NCBI RefSeq assembly: GCF_900109945.1
Contig: NZ_FOBX01000001.1
Coordinates: forward strand, 62,001-126,000
Reading direction: 5' to 3'
Origin: Bradyrhizobium sp. OK095
GTDB lineage: Bacteria; Pseudomonadota; Alphaproteobacteria; Rhizobiales; Xanthobacteraceae
DNA length: 64,000 nucleotides
The number at the start of each line of letters is the position of its first letter. The first letter of the stretch is position 1. Below are positions 50,850 through 60,924 of this stretch, one piece after another. The notes beneath the pieces are model-generated. The model ran no database searches and was not told the origin of the DNA. It saw nothing but the letters and a program-made list of their open reading frames with translations. A program made the position numbers and the translations under genes.

Positions 50850-53117
50850 ATGCAATGGAGCCTGCTCCGGCCGGCCGGGCTCGTCCCCGCGGCGCTCGTT
50901 CTCACGACCGTCGCGGCGAGTGCCGAGGGCGGCAAATCGGCCGGTCCGTCCGAGTTCCTGCTGGTGGCGCAGATCGTGCTGCTGATCGCGGTCGGGCGCG
51001 GCCTCGGCGAGATCATGCAGCGCATCGGACAGCCTTCCGTGATCGGCGAGCTGCTTGCGGGCATCATTCTCGGGCCCTCGCTGTTCGGCTGGGTCTGGCC
51101 AGAGGCGCAGCACGCGATCTTCCCGAAGACCCCCGAGCAGAAGGCGATGCTCGATGGCATCGCCCAATTCGGCATCCTGCTGCTGCTCCTGCTGACGGGT
51201 ATGGAGACCGACCTCAAGCTGGTGAAGAAGGTCGGCAAGGCCGCCATCACAATCTCGATCGCAGGCATCCTGGTGCCCTTCGCCTGCGGCTTCGCGCTCG
51301 GCGAGTTTCTGCCCGATGCGCTGCTGCCGAACCCGCAAGCCCGTCTTGTCGCCTCGCTGTTCATGGGCACGGCGCTGTCGATTTCGTCGGTGAAGATCGT
51401 CGCCGTGGTCGTCCGCGAGATGAACTTCATGCGCCGCAACGTCGGCCAGATCATAGTCGCGACCGCCGTCATCGACGACACCATCGGCTGGATCATCATC
51501 GCCGTCATCTTCAGCCTGGCGTCGCAGGGGACGCTGGACATCGCCTCGGTGGCGAAGGCCGTGTTGGGCACGCTCGCCTTCCTCGCCGTCAGTTTCACCA
51601 TCGGCCGCCGGCTGGTGTTTCAACTGATCCGCTGGGCCAACGACAATCTCGTCAGCGCGGCGGCGGTCATCACCGTCATTCTGCTGCTGATGTGCGGAAT
51701 GGCGATGATCACGCATCTGATCGGCGTCCACACCGTGCTCGGCGCTTTCGTCGCCGGCATCCTGGTTGGGGAGTCGCCGATTTTGACGCGGCAGATCGAC
51801 GAGCGCCTGCGCGGCCTGATCTCGAGCTTCTTCATGCCGGTGTTCTTCGGCCTCGCGGGCCTGACCGCAGACCTGTCGGTGCTGCGCGATCCCAATCTCC
51901 TGATGCTCACCGGCCTGCTGGTCGTGATCGCCAGCGTCGGCAAGTTCGGCGGCGCCTTTGCCGGCGGCACCGTGGGCGGCCTGAGCACGCGGGAATCCCT
52001 GGCGCTGGCCAGTGGAATGAACGCGCGCGGCTCGACCGAGGTGATCATCGCCACCATCGGCCTGTCCATCGGCGTGCTCAGCCAGAACCTTTTCACGATG
52101 ATCGTCACCATGGCGATCGTGACCACGATGGCGATGCCGCCGATGCTGCGCGCGGCGCTGGCAAAGCTGCCGATGAGCAAGGAGGAGAAGGAGCGGCTGG
52201 AGCGGGAGGAATTCGAGAAGCGCGGCTTCGTCGCCAATCTCGAACGCCCTTTGTTGGCGGTCGACGAAAGCGTCAATGCCACCTTCGCTGCCCATATCGC
52301 GGGCCTGATCGCCGGCATGCGCGGCCTGCCGGTCACCGTGCTGCATATCGGCAAAAAGGCCAAGGATCAGGAGAAGGGCCGCCACGAGGACGAGAGCCAC
52401 GAGGCGGTGGTGAAGAAGGCGGCTGACGCGGTCGCGGCGAATGGCGATGAGGATATCGGCGACGTCGATGTCACGACGCGGATCCGTAAATCCGGGCTTG
52501 GCGAGACCATCGGCGATGAAGCGAAGAAAGGCTTCGATCTGCTCGTCGTCGGCGTCGACAACGTCGTCGCCACCAAGGACCGCTTCGATCGGAAGATCGA
52601 GGACATCGCCGGGCAGTTCGAAGGTCCGCTCGCGATCGTGGCAGCCAAGGGCAAGCATTTGAAGCAAGCGGCCCCCGACGGCCTCAATATCCTTGTCCCG
52701 GTCTCCGGCAGCAGCGTCTCCAAGCGCGGTGCCGAGGTTGCGGTGGCGCTGGCCCAGGCGGGATCAGGCTCACTCCGCGTGATCTATGTGGCGACAACGC
52801 GGGACAAGGGCGCTCAGCGTGGTGCCTCCCGTGGCCTCAGCCAGGAAGAGAGCATCCTGAAGGACACCAGCGATCTCGCCGCCCGCTATGAAGTCGACAT
52901 CACCACCACGTTGCGGGTCAATCGCGCCCCCGAGGCGGCGATCCTGCGCGAGATCGACACCACCGATGTCGATCTCGTCGTGATGGGCGTCGACCGCATC
53001 CAGGGCGATCATCTCTCCTTCGGCGGCGTCGCCGACGCGGTGCTCAGGCAGTCGAAGGTCTCGGTGTTGCTGGTGTCGAGCGGCGAGGTACGGCAGGCTC
53101 CGGCGGAGAAAGCTTAA
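50850..53117 (+). CDS. CPA2 (KefB-type) cation:proton antiporter with tandem C-terminal Usp domains
   Basis: 755 residues from ATG 50850. An N-terminal signal-like segment is followed by a 12-helix Na+/H+ exchanger domain (QRIGQPSVIGELLAGIILGP, FLLLLLTGMETDLK type, VIDDTIGWIIIAVI, MNARGSTEVIIATIGLSIGV). From about residue 455 two universal-stress (UspA-like) domains follow, the second ending MGVDRIQGDHLSFGGVADAV then SVLLVSSG. Usual CPA2 proteins have a TrkA-N domain here instead. It exports cations or K+ under stress control. The stop shares bases with the convergent RND gene. Confidence 0.88.
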   Translation: MQWSLLRPAGLVPAALVLTTVAASAEGGKSAGPSEFLLVAQIVLLIAVGRGLGEIMQRIGQPSVIGELLAGIILGPSLFGWVWPEAQHAIFPKTPEQKAMLDGIAQFGILLLLLLTGMETDLKLVKKVGKAAITISIAGILVPFACGFALGEFLPDALLPNPQARLVASLFMGTALSISSVKIVAVVVREMNFMRRNVGQIIVATAVIDDTIGWIIIAVIFSLASQGTLDIASVAKAVLGTLAFLAVSFTIGRRLVFQLIRWANDNLVSAAAVITVILLLMCGMAMITHLIGVHTVLGAFVAGILVGESPILTRQIDERLRGLISSFFMPVFFGLAGLTADLSVLRDPNLLMLTGLLVVIASVGKFGGAFAGGTVGGLSTRESLALASGMNARGSTEVIIATIGLSIGVLSQNLFTMIVTMAIVTTMAMPPMLRAALAKLPMSKEEKERLEREEFEKRGFVANLERPLLAVDESVNATFAAHIAGLIAGMRGLPVTVLHIGKKAKDQEKGRHEDESHEAVVKKAADAVAANGDEDIGDVDVTTRIRKSGLGETIGDEAKKGFDLLVVGVDNVVATKDRFDRKIEDIAGQFEGPLAIVAAKGKHLKQAAPDGLNILVPVSGSSVSKRGAEVAVALAQAGSGSLRVIYVATTRDKGAQRGASRGLSQEESILKDTSDLAARYEVDITTTLRVNRAPEAAILREIDTTDVDLVVMGVDRIQGDHLSFGGVADAVLRQSKVSVLLVSSGEVRQAPAEKA

Positions 53118-56100
53118 GACTTCTCCGCCGCGACCGCCACCGCCTTCGGCGCCTTCTTCGACGCACGCCAGTTCTCGAACCGCTGCACCACCACGAAGAA
53201 GGCCGGCACGAACAGCACCGCGAGGCAGGTCGAGGCCAGCATGCCCGAGAACACCGTGATGCCGATCGACTTGCGCGCGCTGGCGCCGGCGCCGGTCGCG
53301 ATCACCAGCGGTACCACGCCGAGGATGAAGGCGAACGACGTCATCAGGATCGGGCGGAAGCGGGCGCGCGCCGCCTCGATCGCGGATTCCAGCACCGGCT
53401 TGCCGTCGCGGCCGTGCAGCTCGAGCCCGACCTCGACGATCAGGATGGCGTTCTTGGCCGACAGCGCGATCAGCAGGATCAGGCCGATCTGGCAATAGAG
53501 GTTGTTGTCGATCTTGAGGGCGGAGAGGATCAGCATCGGCCCGAGCAGCGACAGCGGCACTGCGAGGATCACCGAGATCGGCGCGTACCAGCTCTCGTAC
53601 TGACCGGCCAACACCATGTAGACCAGCAGCATCGCGAGCCCGAACACCCAGTAGATCTGGTTACTGACTGCCTTCTCCTGATATGACATCGCCGTCCATT
53701 CGAAGCCGGTGCCCGGCGGCAGAGTCTTTGCCGCAATATCTTCCATCAGCGTCAGCGACTGGCCGGAGGAATAGCCCTGCGCCGGCAGGCCGATGATGGT
53801 CGAGGAGGGATAGAGGTTGTAGAGGCTGATCAGCGACGGGCCGGTGGCCGGCGTGATCTTGGCGACAGTGCCGATCGGGATCATGTCGCCGTTCGAGTTG
53901 CGTACCTGCATGTTGGCGATGTCGCGCTCGGTGATGCGGAACGCCGGATCGGCTTGTGTATAGACCTGGAACACGCGGCCGAATTTGTTGAACTGGTTGA
54001 CATAGGACGAGCCGAGATAGGTCGACAGCGCCGAGAACACCTGATCCGTCGTCACATGCAGCGTCTGGGTCTTGATGCGGTCGATCTCGATGTCGAACTG
54101 CGGCACCGACGAGCGGAACGAGGACTGCACGCGCTGGAGCGCGCTCTGGCTCTGGCCGTTGGAGACCATCGCGCCGGTGATCGCCTGGAGTTTTGCGAAA
54201 TCGCTGTTGCCGTCGCGCAGCTCGACCTGCATCGAGAAACCGGCGGCGTTGCCGATGCCTTGAATAGGCGGTGGCGGCAGCACGATGGTGCGCGCCTCCA
54301 TGATGACAGCGAGCTTGTCGTTCAGTCCGTAGACCAGCGAGCGCAAATCCTCGCCGGGGCCCTTGCGCGCCTCCCAGTCTTTCAGGATGATGTAGGCGAC
54401 GCCGGCATTGGCAAGGCTGGCGCTGCTGTCGAGCGCGGAGATGCCGGCGATGGTGATGACCTGCGCTACGCCCGGCGTTTCCTTGATGATGCCGCTGGCC
54501 CTGTCGAGCACCTTCTGGGTCCGCTCGAGCGAGGCGCCGTCGGGCAGCTGGATGGCGGCGATCAGATAGCCTTGATCTTCGATCGGCAGGAAGCCGGTCG
54601 GCACCCGCGACAGGCCGTAGCCGCTGAGCCCGATCACCACCAGCGCGAATGCGACCGAGACCGTCGCGTGCCTGCACAGGAAGGTGATCAGCCGGGTATA
54701 GCCACGCTCGACGCGGTTATAGACGTTGTTGAAACCGCGATAGAAGAAGTTGCGCTGCTCCGGCGGCACCGTCGGCCGCAGCCACAGCGCGCACTGCGTC
54801 GGTTTCAAGGTCGCCGCGTTGATGGCGGACAGCAACGCGGTCGCCGCGATCACCAGCGCGAATTGAGAATAGATGCGTCCCGTGAGGCCGGCGAGGAACG
54901 AGGCCGGCAGAAACACCGAGATCAGCACCAGGGTGATGCCGACGATCGGCGCGAACAGCTGGTCCATCGCCTTGATCGCGGCGTCGTGGCCGTTCATGCC
55001 CTGCTCGATGTTGTGCGCGGCACCTTCGACCACGACGATGGCGTCGTCGACGACGATGCCGATCGCCAGCACGATCGCGAACAGCGTCGACATGTTGATG
55101 GTGAAGCCGAGCGCCGCCATCGCCGCGAAGGCGCCGATGATGGTGACGGGCACGGTCGTCGCCGGCACCAGCATCGCGCGCCAGTCCTGCAAGAACACCA
55201 GGATCACGACCAGCACCAGCAGGCCGGCCTCGATCAGCGTCATATATACCTCGTGCACCGAGGCCTCGACGAATTTGGTGGTGTCGAACGGCGTGTCGTA
55301 TTTGATGCCTTCGGGGAATCGCTTGGCGATCTCCACCATCTTCTTCTCGACGGCCTTCTCGACCTCAAGCGCATTGGCGCCGGGCGACTGGAACACGCCG
55401 ATGCCGGTGGCGGGCTGCTTGTTCAGCGAGAAGATCTGGCTGTAGGTCTGCGCGCCCAGCTCGACCGAGCCGACGTCGCGCACGCGCGTGACGTCGCCGC
55501 TGGTGCCGGTCTTGACGATGATGTTGTCGAACTGGCTGGTGTCGTCGAGCCGGCCGTTGACGTTGAGCGTGTACTGGAACGCCTGGCCCGGCGGCGTCGG
55601 CGGCGCGCCGACCTGGCCGGCCGAGACCTGCTGGCTCTGCTGCTGGATCGCCTGGATGACGTCCTGCGGCATCAATCCGCGGGCCTGGAGCTTGTTCGGG
55701 TCGAGCCAGATGCGCATCGAATACTGACCGGCGCCGAACACGGTGACGTTGCCGACGCCGGGCAAACGCGAAAGCTCGTCGCGGATGTTGATGGTGGCGT
55801 AGTTGCTCAAATAGAGGCTGTCGAACCGGGAGTCCGGCGAGGTCAGCGTCACGAACAAAAGGATCGAGGTCGATTTCTTCTGGACGGTGACGCCCTGGTT
55901 CTGCACCGAGGACGGCAGTTGGGACAGCGCGCTGGAGACGCGGTTCTGCACCAGCACCTGCGCGAAATTGAGGTCGGTGCCGATCTTGAAGGTCACGGTC
56001 AGCGTATAGGTGCCGTCGGAGGCGCTGTAGGACTGCATGTAGAGCATGTCCTCGACGCCGTTGACCTGTTGCTCGATCGGCAAGGCAACCGTGTCGATCA

Positions 56101-56272
56101 CGGTCTTGGCGCTGGCGCCGGGATAGCGCGTGGTGACCTGCACCGTCGGCGGCACCACGTCGGGATATTGCGCGATCGCGAGGTTGAACAGCGCGACGCC
56201 GCCGATCAGGATCATCAGCAGTGCGATGACGTTCGAGAGGACCGGCCGCTCGATGAAGAATTTTGAGATCAT
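53114..56272 (-). CDS. RND multidrug efflux permease (HAE1, AcrB-like)
   Basis: 1052 residues, full length. It opens SKFFIERPVLSNVIALLMIL, the proton-relay Asp pair lies in AIGIVVDDAIVVVEG near residue 406, and the second half repeats the fold (PLSLLGPMLILSALKIDNNL, then QIGLILLIALSAKNAILIVE). It pumps hydrophobic compounds out using the proton gradient as a trimer. The adaptor gene is 12 bases upstream. No outer-membrane channel gene lies in the window, so it must use one elsewhere. Confidence 0.95.
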   Translation of the reverse strand: MISKFFIERPVLSNVIALLMILIGGVALFNLAIAQYPDVVPPTVQVTTRYPGASAKTVIDTVALPIEQQVNGVEDMLYMQSYSASDGTYTLTVTFKIGTDLNFAQVLVQNRVSSALSQLPSSVQNQGVTVQKKSTSILLFVTLTSPDSRFDSLYLSNYATINIRDELSRLPGVGNVTVFGAGQYSMRIWLDPNKLQARGLMPQDVIQAIQQQSQQVSAGQVGAPPTPPGQAFQYTLNVNGRLDDTSQFDNIIVKTGTSGDVTRVRDVGSVELGAQTYSQIFSLNKQPATGIGVFQSPGANALEVEKAVEKKMVEIAKRFPEGIKYDTPFDTTKFVEASVHEVYMTLIEAGLLVLVVILVFLQDWRAMLVPATTVPVTIIGAFAAMAALGFTINMSTLFAIVLAIGIVVDDAIVVVEGAAHNIEQGMNGHDAAIKAMDQLFAPIVGITLVLISVFLPASFLAGLTGRIYSQFALVIAATALLSAINAATLKPTQCALWLRPTVPPEQRNFFYRGFNNVYNRVERGYTRLITFLCRHATVSVAFALVVIGLSGYGLSRVPTGFLPIEDQGYLIAAIQLPDGASLERTQKVLDRASGIIKETPGVAQVITIAGISALDSSASLANAGVAYIILKDWEARKGPGEDLRSLVYGLNDKLAVIMEARTIVLPPPPIQGIGNAAGFSMQVELRDGNSDFAKLQAITGAMVSNGQSQSALQRVQSSFRSSVPQFDIEIDRIKTQTLHVTTDQVFSALSTYLGSSYVNQFNKFGRVFQVYTQADPAFRITERDIANMQVRNSNGDMIPIGTVAKITPATGPSLISLYNLYPSSTIIGLPAQGYSSGQSLTLMEDIAAKTLPPGTGFEWTAMSYQEKAVSNQIYWVFGLAMLLVYMVLAGQYESWYAPISVILAVPLSLLGPMLILSALKIDNNLYCQIGLILLIALSAKNAILIVEVGLELHGRDGKPVLESAIEAARARFRPILMTSFAFILGVVPLVIATGAGASARKSIGITVFSGMLASTCLAVLFVPAFFVVVQRFENWRASKKAPKAVAVAAEKS

Positions 56273-56284
56273 GGCGGCCGCTCC

Positions 56285-57478
56285 CTACTTCGCAGACGCC
56301 TGGGGCTGCTCGATCTTCGTCACCTGCGGGTCGATCTTCTGACCCGGGATCACGCGCAAGAGCCCGGCGGTCACCACGCGGTCTTCAGGCTTCAAGCCGC
56401 TTTCAATCACGCGCAGGCCGTTGTCGACGGGACCGATCTGCACTTTGCGCTGCTCGACGACATTGTCGGCGTTGGCGACGAGGAGATAGCGGCCGCCCTG
56501 ATCGCTGCCGAGCGCGGTATCGGGGACGAGGAGGGCGTTCTTCTCCTGGCTGAAGGGCACGCGGACGCGGACGAAATAGCCGGGCAGCAGCACCCGCTTG
56601 TCGTTGGGTACGAGGCCGCGCACCGCGAGCGTGCCGGTCGACTGGGTAATGGTCGGCGCGACGTAGTCGAGCTTGCCCTCATGCGGATAGCCCGTCTCGG
56701 TCTGGAGACCCACCTCGATCGGGAATTGCTTGAGGTCAGCGGCCGTGAGACCGCGGCGGGCGGCCTCTGCGCGGATGCGCAGCACGTCCTGCTCGTTGAC
56801 GGTGAAGTTCACATAGATCGGGTCCATTGCGACGATGGTCGCAAGCTGGGTCGGGGAAGAGACGCCGACGAGTTCGCCGATCGAGACCATGTGCGCGCTG
56901 ACGATGCCGTCGAACGGCGCGCTCACCTTGGTGTAACCGTAGTTGACCTCGGCGAGCCTGGTGTTGGCCTGGGCCTGCTGGAGATTGGCCTGGGCGTTGT
57001 CGCGGGTCGATGTTGAGCTGTCGAGCGTGGCTTGCGAGACCGCCTGGCGCTGCACGAGATCGGACTGCCGCCTGAAATCCGCTTCCGCCTGCTTGAGCGA
57101 CGCCTGCGCGCCGGCCTCGGCCGCCTGGGCCTGGTCGAGCTTGAGCTTGTAGGTCTCGGGCTCGATCGTGAACAGCTGGGTGCCCTGCTTGACGAAGGTG
57201 CCGTCCTGATAGTCGATCGATTGCAGAAAACCCTGCACGCGCGCGACCAGGTCGACATTCTTGATCGGCGCGGTGTTGCCGGTGGCTTCGACAAAGCGCG
57301 TCACCGGGCGCTGCACCGGCGTCGCCACGTCCACCTTGGGCGGCGGCGGGGCCACGAAGGTGTTCTTGTCCTCGCAGCCTGCGAGGACGGCCACGGCCGC
57401 CAAGGCGGTCAGCGCCCGCCCGATCTGTCTCCACTCTCCATTGCGATGTGCGAGAGATGCGGGATTCGCGCAGGTCAT
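56285..57478 (-). CDS. RND efflux periplasmic adaptor, lipoprotein
   Basis: 397 residues from ATG 57478. A lipoprotein signal ends VAVLAGC (lipobox), so it is anchored in the inner membrane. The mature part has two half-lipoyl motifs (VQGFLQSIDYQDGTFVKQGT and VSAPFDGIVSAHMVSIGELV) around a coiled-coil hairpin (about residues 115-180, Ala/Gln-rich), then a beta-barrel. It is the first gene of the two-gene pump operon. Confidence 0.93.
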   Translation of the reverse strand: MTCANPASLAHRNGEWRQIGRALTALAAVAVLAGCEDKNTFVAPPPPKVDVATPVQRPVTRFVEATGNTAPIKNVDLVARVQGFLQSIDYQDGTFVKQGTQLFTIEPETYKLKLDQAQAAEAGAQASLKQAEADFRRQSDLVQRQAVSQATLDSSTSTRDNAQANLQQAQANTRLAEVNYGYTKVSAPFDGIVSAHMVSIGELVGVSSPTQLATIVAMDPIYVNFTVNEQDVLRIRAEAARRGLTAADLKQFPIEVGLQTETGYPHEGKLDYVAPTITQSTGTLAVRGLVPNDKRVLLPGYFVRVRVPFSQEKNALLVPDTALGSDQGGRYLLVANADNVVEQRKVQIGPVDNGLRVIESGLKPEDRVVTAGLLRVIPGQKIDPQVTKIEQPQASAK

Positions 57479-57725
57479 TCGATGGCCCCCGATTGCAGTC
57501 TGTCGGTGCGGCAGGCTATCAACAAACGCCCGGCCGTGGAACACCATAGCCATGGCAGTCTCTTGGCAGTCAACGGCCCTTGCACTGCAAACAACCCCGT
57601 GGCCTTTGGCAGGTTTGTCATGACAAACCGCTTTTCATCGGGCGCACGATCGACCAAGATTATGTCAAAGACCGTGTGACGGCGCGCGAAGCGGTCTGAA
57701 GAAGAAAAGGTGAGGAGAACATGAC

Positions 57726-58532
57726 ATGCCCACGTCCGTCCACTCGGCCCTTGTCGGTCTCGTTCTCGCAGCGGCCCTCGCCATGCCCGCGCTAGCCGAT
57801 GGCCTGAAGGACGAGATCGCACCGACCGGCAAGCTGCGGGTCGCGATTGCGATCAGCCCCGCGGGCGGGGCGTTCTGGTCCACCAAGACCGAAGCCGGCT
57901 ATGCCGGCGTGCCGGTCGATCTCGGCAAGGAGATGGCGGCGCAGCTCGGCGTGCCCGTCGACTATGTCGTGCACCAGAATTCCGGGCAGATCACCGACGC
58001 GGCCGGGAAGGGCACTCTTGAAAAAGGTGCTTGGGACGTCGCCTGGCTCCCGAAGGATCCCGAGCGCGAGGCCAAAATGATGTTCGGCCCGATCTACGAG
58101 GTCGCGGACGCCACTTACATCGTGAAGCCGGGCTCGAGCGTCACCAATTTCGCCACGCTCGACCAGGCCGGGATCAAGGTCGCAGCCGTCAACGCCACCA
58201 CCACCATGCGCGGCGCGATCGCGCATCTGAAGAACGCGAAGGTCACGGGCTACCAGACCTATGACGAGATCTTCGGCCTGTTGAAGAGCGGCGAGATCGA
58301 CGCCTTCGCACTGTCGCGCGACCAGCTCAACAAGATGGCGCAGAGGATTCCGGGGACAAAGGTGCTGGACGAGACCTTCAAGAAGACGGTGACCGCGGTC
58401 GCCGTGCCGCTCGGTCATCCCCAGGCGTTGACCTTCGTCACAAAGTTCATGACCGAGGCGGTGACGAACGGCACCTTGCGCAAGGCCTATGACGACAACG
58501 GCCTGAAGGACACGCCGATCCGCACCGAGTAA
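57726..58532 (+). CDS. Amino-acid-type ABC transporter solute-binding protein (SBP_bac_3)
   Basis: 268 residues. The signal peptide ends PALADG. The mature domain has the family-3 opening TGKLRVAIAISPAGGAFW, then GVPVDLGKEMAAQLGVPVDYV and AWDVAWLPKDPEREAKMMFG. It binds an amino acid or related small compound in the periplasm. No permease or ATPase gene is near, so it is an orphan that either serves a distant transporter or a sensor. Confidence 0.88.
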   Translation: MPTSVHSALVGLVLAAALAMPALADGLKDEIAPTGKLRVAIAISPAGGAFWSTKTEAGYAGVPVDLGKEMAAQLGVPVDYVVHQNSGQITDAAGKGTLEKGAWDVAWLPKDPEREAKMMFGPIYEVADATYIVKPGSSVTNFATLDQAGIKVAAVNATTTMRGAIAHLKNAKVTGYQTYDEIFGLLKSGEIDAFALSRDQLNKMAQRIPGTKVLDETFKKTVTAVAVPLGHPQALTFVTKFMTEAVTNGTLRKAYDDNGLKDTPIRTE

Positions 58533-58537
58533 GACAG

Positions 58538-58560
58538 GCGGCGCAGCATGACCGCGCCGC
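58538..58560. terminator. Hairpin between convergent genes
   Basis: GCGGCGC and GCGCCGC form a seven-base stem around a nine-base loop, five bases after the stop of the solute-binding protein gene and nine bases before the convergent propeller gene ends. There is no T-run. It is a possible bidirectional terminator. Confidence 0.35.
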
Positions 58561-58569
58561 GCGGTCGCC

Positions 58570-59727
58570 TCACGGCTCCGCGGTGCGAATACCCGCGGGG
58601 CTCACCTGCATCTTGAGCGTGGACGTCCTGGTCAGCGCCTTGCCGTCGAACGAGAAGGCGATCAGCTCGTTCTCGACCATGCACTGCGCCACGACGTGCT
58701 TGGAGTCCTTCGACCACACCATGCCCTGGCACCAATGGCCGATCCTGGCCTCCGCCACCGGCGCGAGCTCGGTGCCAGAAATCTTGTAGACCTTCAACAA
58801 GCCAAAGTCGTTGAAGAAGGGCGAGGCCGACGGCTTGTTCGAGCCGTTCATCACGGTCACGGCGACGTAATTTCCGTCCGGCGACATCTTCACGCCCTCG
58901 GGCGTCTGCCCGACGGTAACAGTCGTGACGATTCGGATCGGCTTTGCGGTCATGTCGATCAGGCTGATCGTATCGCCGTCGCCGCTGCTGGCGCCGACAT
59001 TGCCGACGATCGCTACCGCACTGCCGGTGAGATCGATGTCGTAGGGGCGGATGCCTGCGGAGAGATCGCGCTTGGCGTATTCGACCTTGCTCCCGTCCAC
59101 GGTCAGAAGCGAGATCTTGCTGTCACCGTCGCGGGTGACCAGGGCGGTTGCGCCGTCGCGCGAGAACACGGCGTGGCTCGGGCCCGACTTGGCATCACCA
59201 AGCTGGATCTTGCCGGCCGGCGTCAGCGTGCCCCCGCTGATCGCAAAGACCGAGACCGTGCCTTCGCTGCGGTTCGCGACAAGTGCCAGCGTGCCCGCAC
59301 GGTTGATCGAGACGCCGGCCGCGCCCGCGCCGGCCTGATGGGTCGCAAGCACTTTTGGCGGAGACGATTTGAGATCGATGACCGAGAGCTTGTCGTCGGG
59401 CACAGCCTTGGTCGCATCCGCCGGATCGATCTTCATGGCGCCCGTGACCAGCGCAAACGCGCCGTCCGGCGCGATCGCCACGCTCGGCGGCGGCCCGACG
59501 ACGCTGGCGGGCGCCGGCACCTCGCCGAGAAGTTTCAGCGCGCCGTCGGTGAGATCGATGACGCTGACCGTGTCCGGCAGCGGCTGCTTGCGCACGACCG
59601 CGTTGCCATTCTCCAGCACCATCTTGCCGTCATTGGCGGTGACGACGATCTCGGCACGGCTTGCTGAGGCAGCAAGGCCGGCCAGCGACGCTGCAATCAG
59701 CGTTGACACGACGTGACACACTCTCAT
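58570..59727 (-). CDS. Secreted YncE-like beta-propeller protein
   Basis: 385 residues from ATG 59727, with GGGAGG five bases upstream. A signal peptide (ending ASRAEI) precedes repeated propeller blades with the pattern TVSVIDL, LSVIDLKSSPPKVLATHQAG, TVSVFAISGG and ISLIDMTAKPIRIVTTVTVG. Such proteins are often mistaken for enzymes. They form seven-bladed propellers in the periplasm and may bind ligands or quinoprotein partners. It lies downstream of the MetX-like gene on the same strand, 56 bases away. Confidence 0.83.
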   Translation of the reverse strand: MRVCHVVSTLIAASLAGLAASASRAEIVVTANDGKMVLENGNAVVRKQPLPDTVSVIDLTDGALKLLGEVPAPASVVGPPPSVAIAPDGAFALVTGAMKIDPADATKAVPDDKLSVIDLKSSPPKVLATHQAGAGAAGVSINRAGTLALVANRSEGTVSVFAISGGTLTPAGKIQLGDAKSGPSHAVFSRDGATALVTRDGDSKISLLTVDGSKVEYAKRDLSAGIRPYDIDLTGSAVAIVGNVGASSGDGDTISLIDMTAKPIRIVTTVTVGQTPEGVKMSPDGNYVAVTVMNGSNKPSASPFFNDFGLLKVYKISGTELAPVAEARIGHWCQGMVWSKDSKHVVAQCMVENELIAFSFDGKALTRTSTLKMQVSPAGIRTAEP

Positions 59728-59783
59728 TTGACCCTCCCATTGTGGCAGACCTCTTTCGGGCCTCGCCTGATCAGATTGTAACA

Positions 59784-60884
59784 TCAGTTCGCGGGCTTCG
59801 CGCGGCTCCCCTCCAGGAAGGCACCAACCTCGCGGTTGAGAAATTCCACATCCGCTGGAATGAAGCCGCCAGCCGATGCGTGACCGGTGACGGTCCCCGG
59901 GCTGATCGTTTCCATCTTCACGTTGCGGATGTTCCTGCCCATCTCTGTCGGCTCGAACTCCGGATTGAGCAAATCCTTGGTGCCGGTCAGAATCAAGGTC
60001 TTCGCCTTGATCGAGGCCAGCGCCTTTGCGGTGTCGCCGTTGAACCCCGGCGACGTGCCGACGTCATGACGCTCATAGGCCCATGTCTGGTAGATCCAGT
60101 CGTTGGCGTCGAATGCCTTCAACGCGGCGTCTTCCTGCTCCTTCATCCAGGGCAGCGCATCCATGCCGTTCTTGAACTGCGCCTGATACATGTCCGGGGT
60201 GCGTGCTGCCAACAGGTTGAGGATATCGCGCCAGAGACGAACGCCTTTCTCGGGCGGCGCATCATAGTTGCCGCCGTTCCACGCGGCATCGTTCATGATT
60301 GCCTTGCGCGAGGCTTCGACCACGGCGACGCTCCAGGCTGGCGTCTTGGCCAGTGGCACCATCGCGACCAGCGCATCCATGTCGTCAGGATGACTAACGC
60401 CCCATTGCAACGTCTGCATTCCGCCCATTGACGGACCGATCACCGCCACCAGGTGATTGATGCCGAATTTCTCCTTCACGAGGCGATGTTGCGATTCGAC
60501 CATGTCGCGCATCGTGAATTTCGGGAATTGCATCCGGGGCTGCATCTTGGAATTGCTTGGCGAGGTCGTCAGGCCATTCCCGATCGCGTCAGTGCAGATG
60601 ATGAAATATTTGTCGGGGTCGAGGGCCTTGCCGGGACCGATCATGAAATCGATCCGGTGATGGTTGCCGCCGATCGCCGTCACCATCAGGACGGCGTTGG
60701 ACTTGTCGGCGTTCAGCGTCCCGTGGGTCACATAGGAGATCGAGAAGTCCTTGATCGTCTCGCCACTCTCCAGCTTGAGGTCGCCTTCGCTGAAGAGCTG
60801 GTGAGGCGGCTGCTGCGGCGTGTGCGCCACGGCGGGTGCAGACATAAGAAGGCTCAGGATTGCAACACGCGTCAGTCTTTTCAT
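59784..60884 (-). CDS. Secreted homoserine-acetyltransferase (MetX)-like alpha/beta hydrolase
   Basis: 366 residues from ATG 60884. A signal peptide ends APAVAHT, so this is periplasmic, not the cytoplasmic MetX of methionine synthesis. The fold is MetX-like: LMVTAIGGNHHRIDFMIGP, IICTDAIGNGLTTSP, nucleophile elbow GPSMGGMQTLQWG, then LILTGTKDLLNPEFEP and a late His in TVTGHASAGG. The exact reaction (esterase or acyltransferase) is unknown. Confidence 0.82.
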   Translation of the reverse strand: MKRLTRVAILSLLMSAPAVAHTPQQPPHQLFSEGDLKLESGETIKDFSISYVTHGTLNADKSNAVLMVTAIGGNHHRIDFMIGPGKALDPDKYFIICTDAIGNGLTTSPSNSKMQPRMQFPKFTMRDMVESQHRLVKEKFGINHLVAVIGPSMGGMQTLQWGVSHPDDMDALVAMVPLAKTPAWSVAVVEASRKAIMNDAAWNGGNYDAPPEKGVRLWRDILNLLAARTPDMYQAQFKNGMDALPWMKEQEDAALKAFDANDWIYQTWAYERHDVGTSPGFNGDTAKALASIKAKTLILTGTKDLLNPEFEPTEMGRNIRNVKMETISPGTVTGHASAGGFIPADVEFLNREVGAFLEGSRAKPAN

Positions 60885-60924
60885 TGCCGCTCCCATTGCG
60901 ATGGCCGATTGATTTTATTGGTTG

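Noticed and set aside
50696-52426. 576-codon open frame on the plus strand overlapping the antiporter
   Set aside because: It is a second frame of the antiporter gene with a composition dominated by Arg, Gly and Ala and no domain.
53954-56266. 770-codon open frame on the plus strand
   Set aside because: It is antisense to the RND permease gene, is extremely rich in Arg, Asp and His as expected for a GC-rich shadow frame, and has no recognisable domain.
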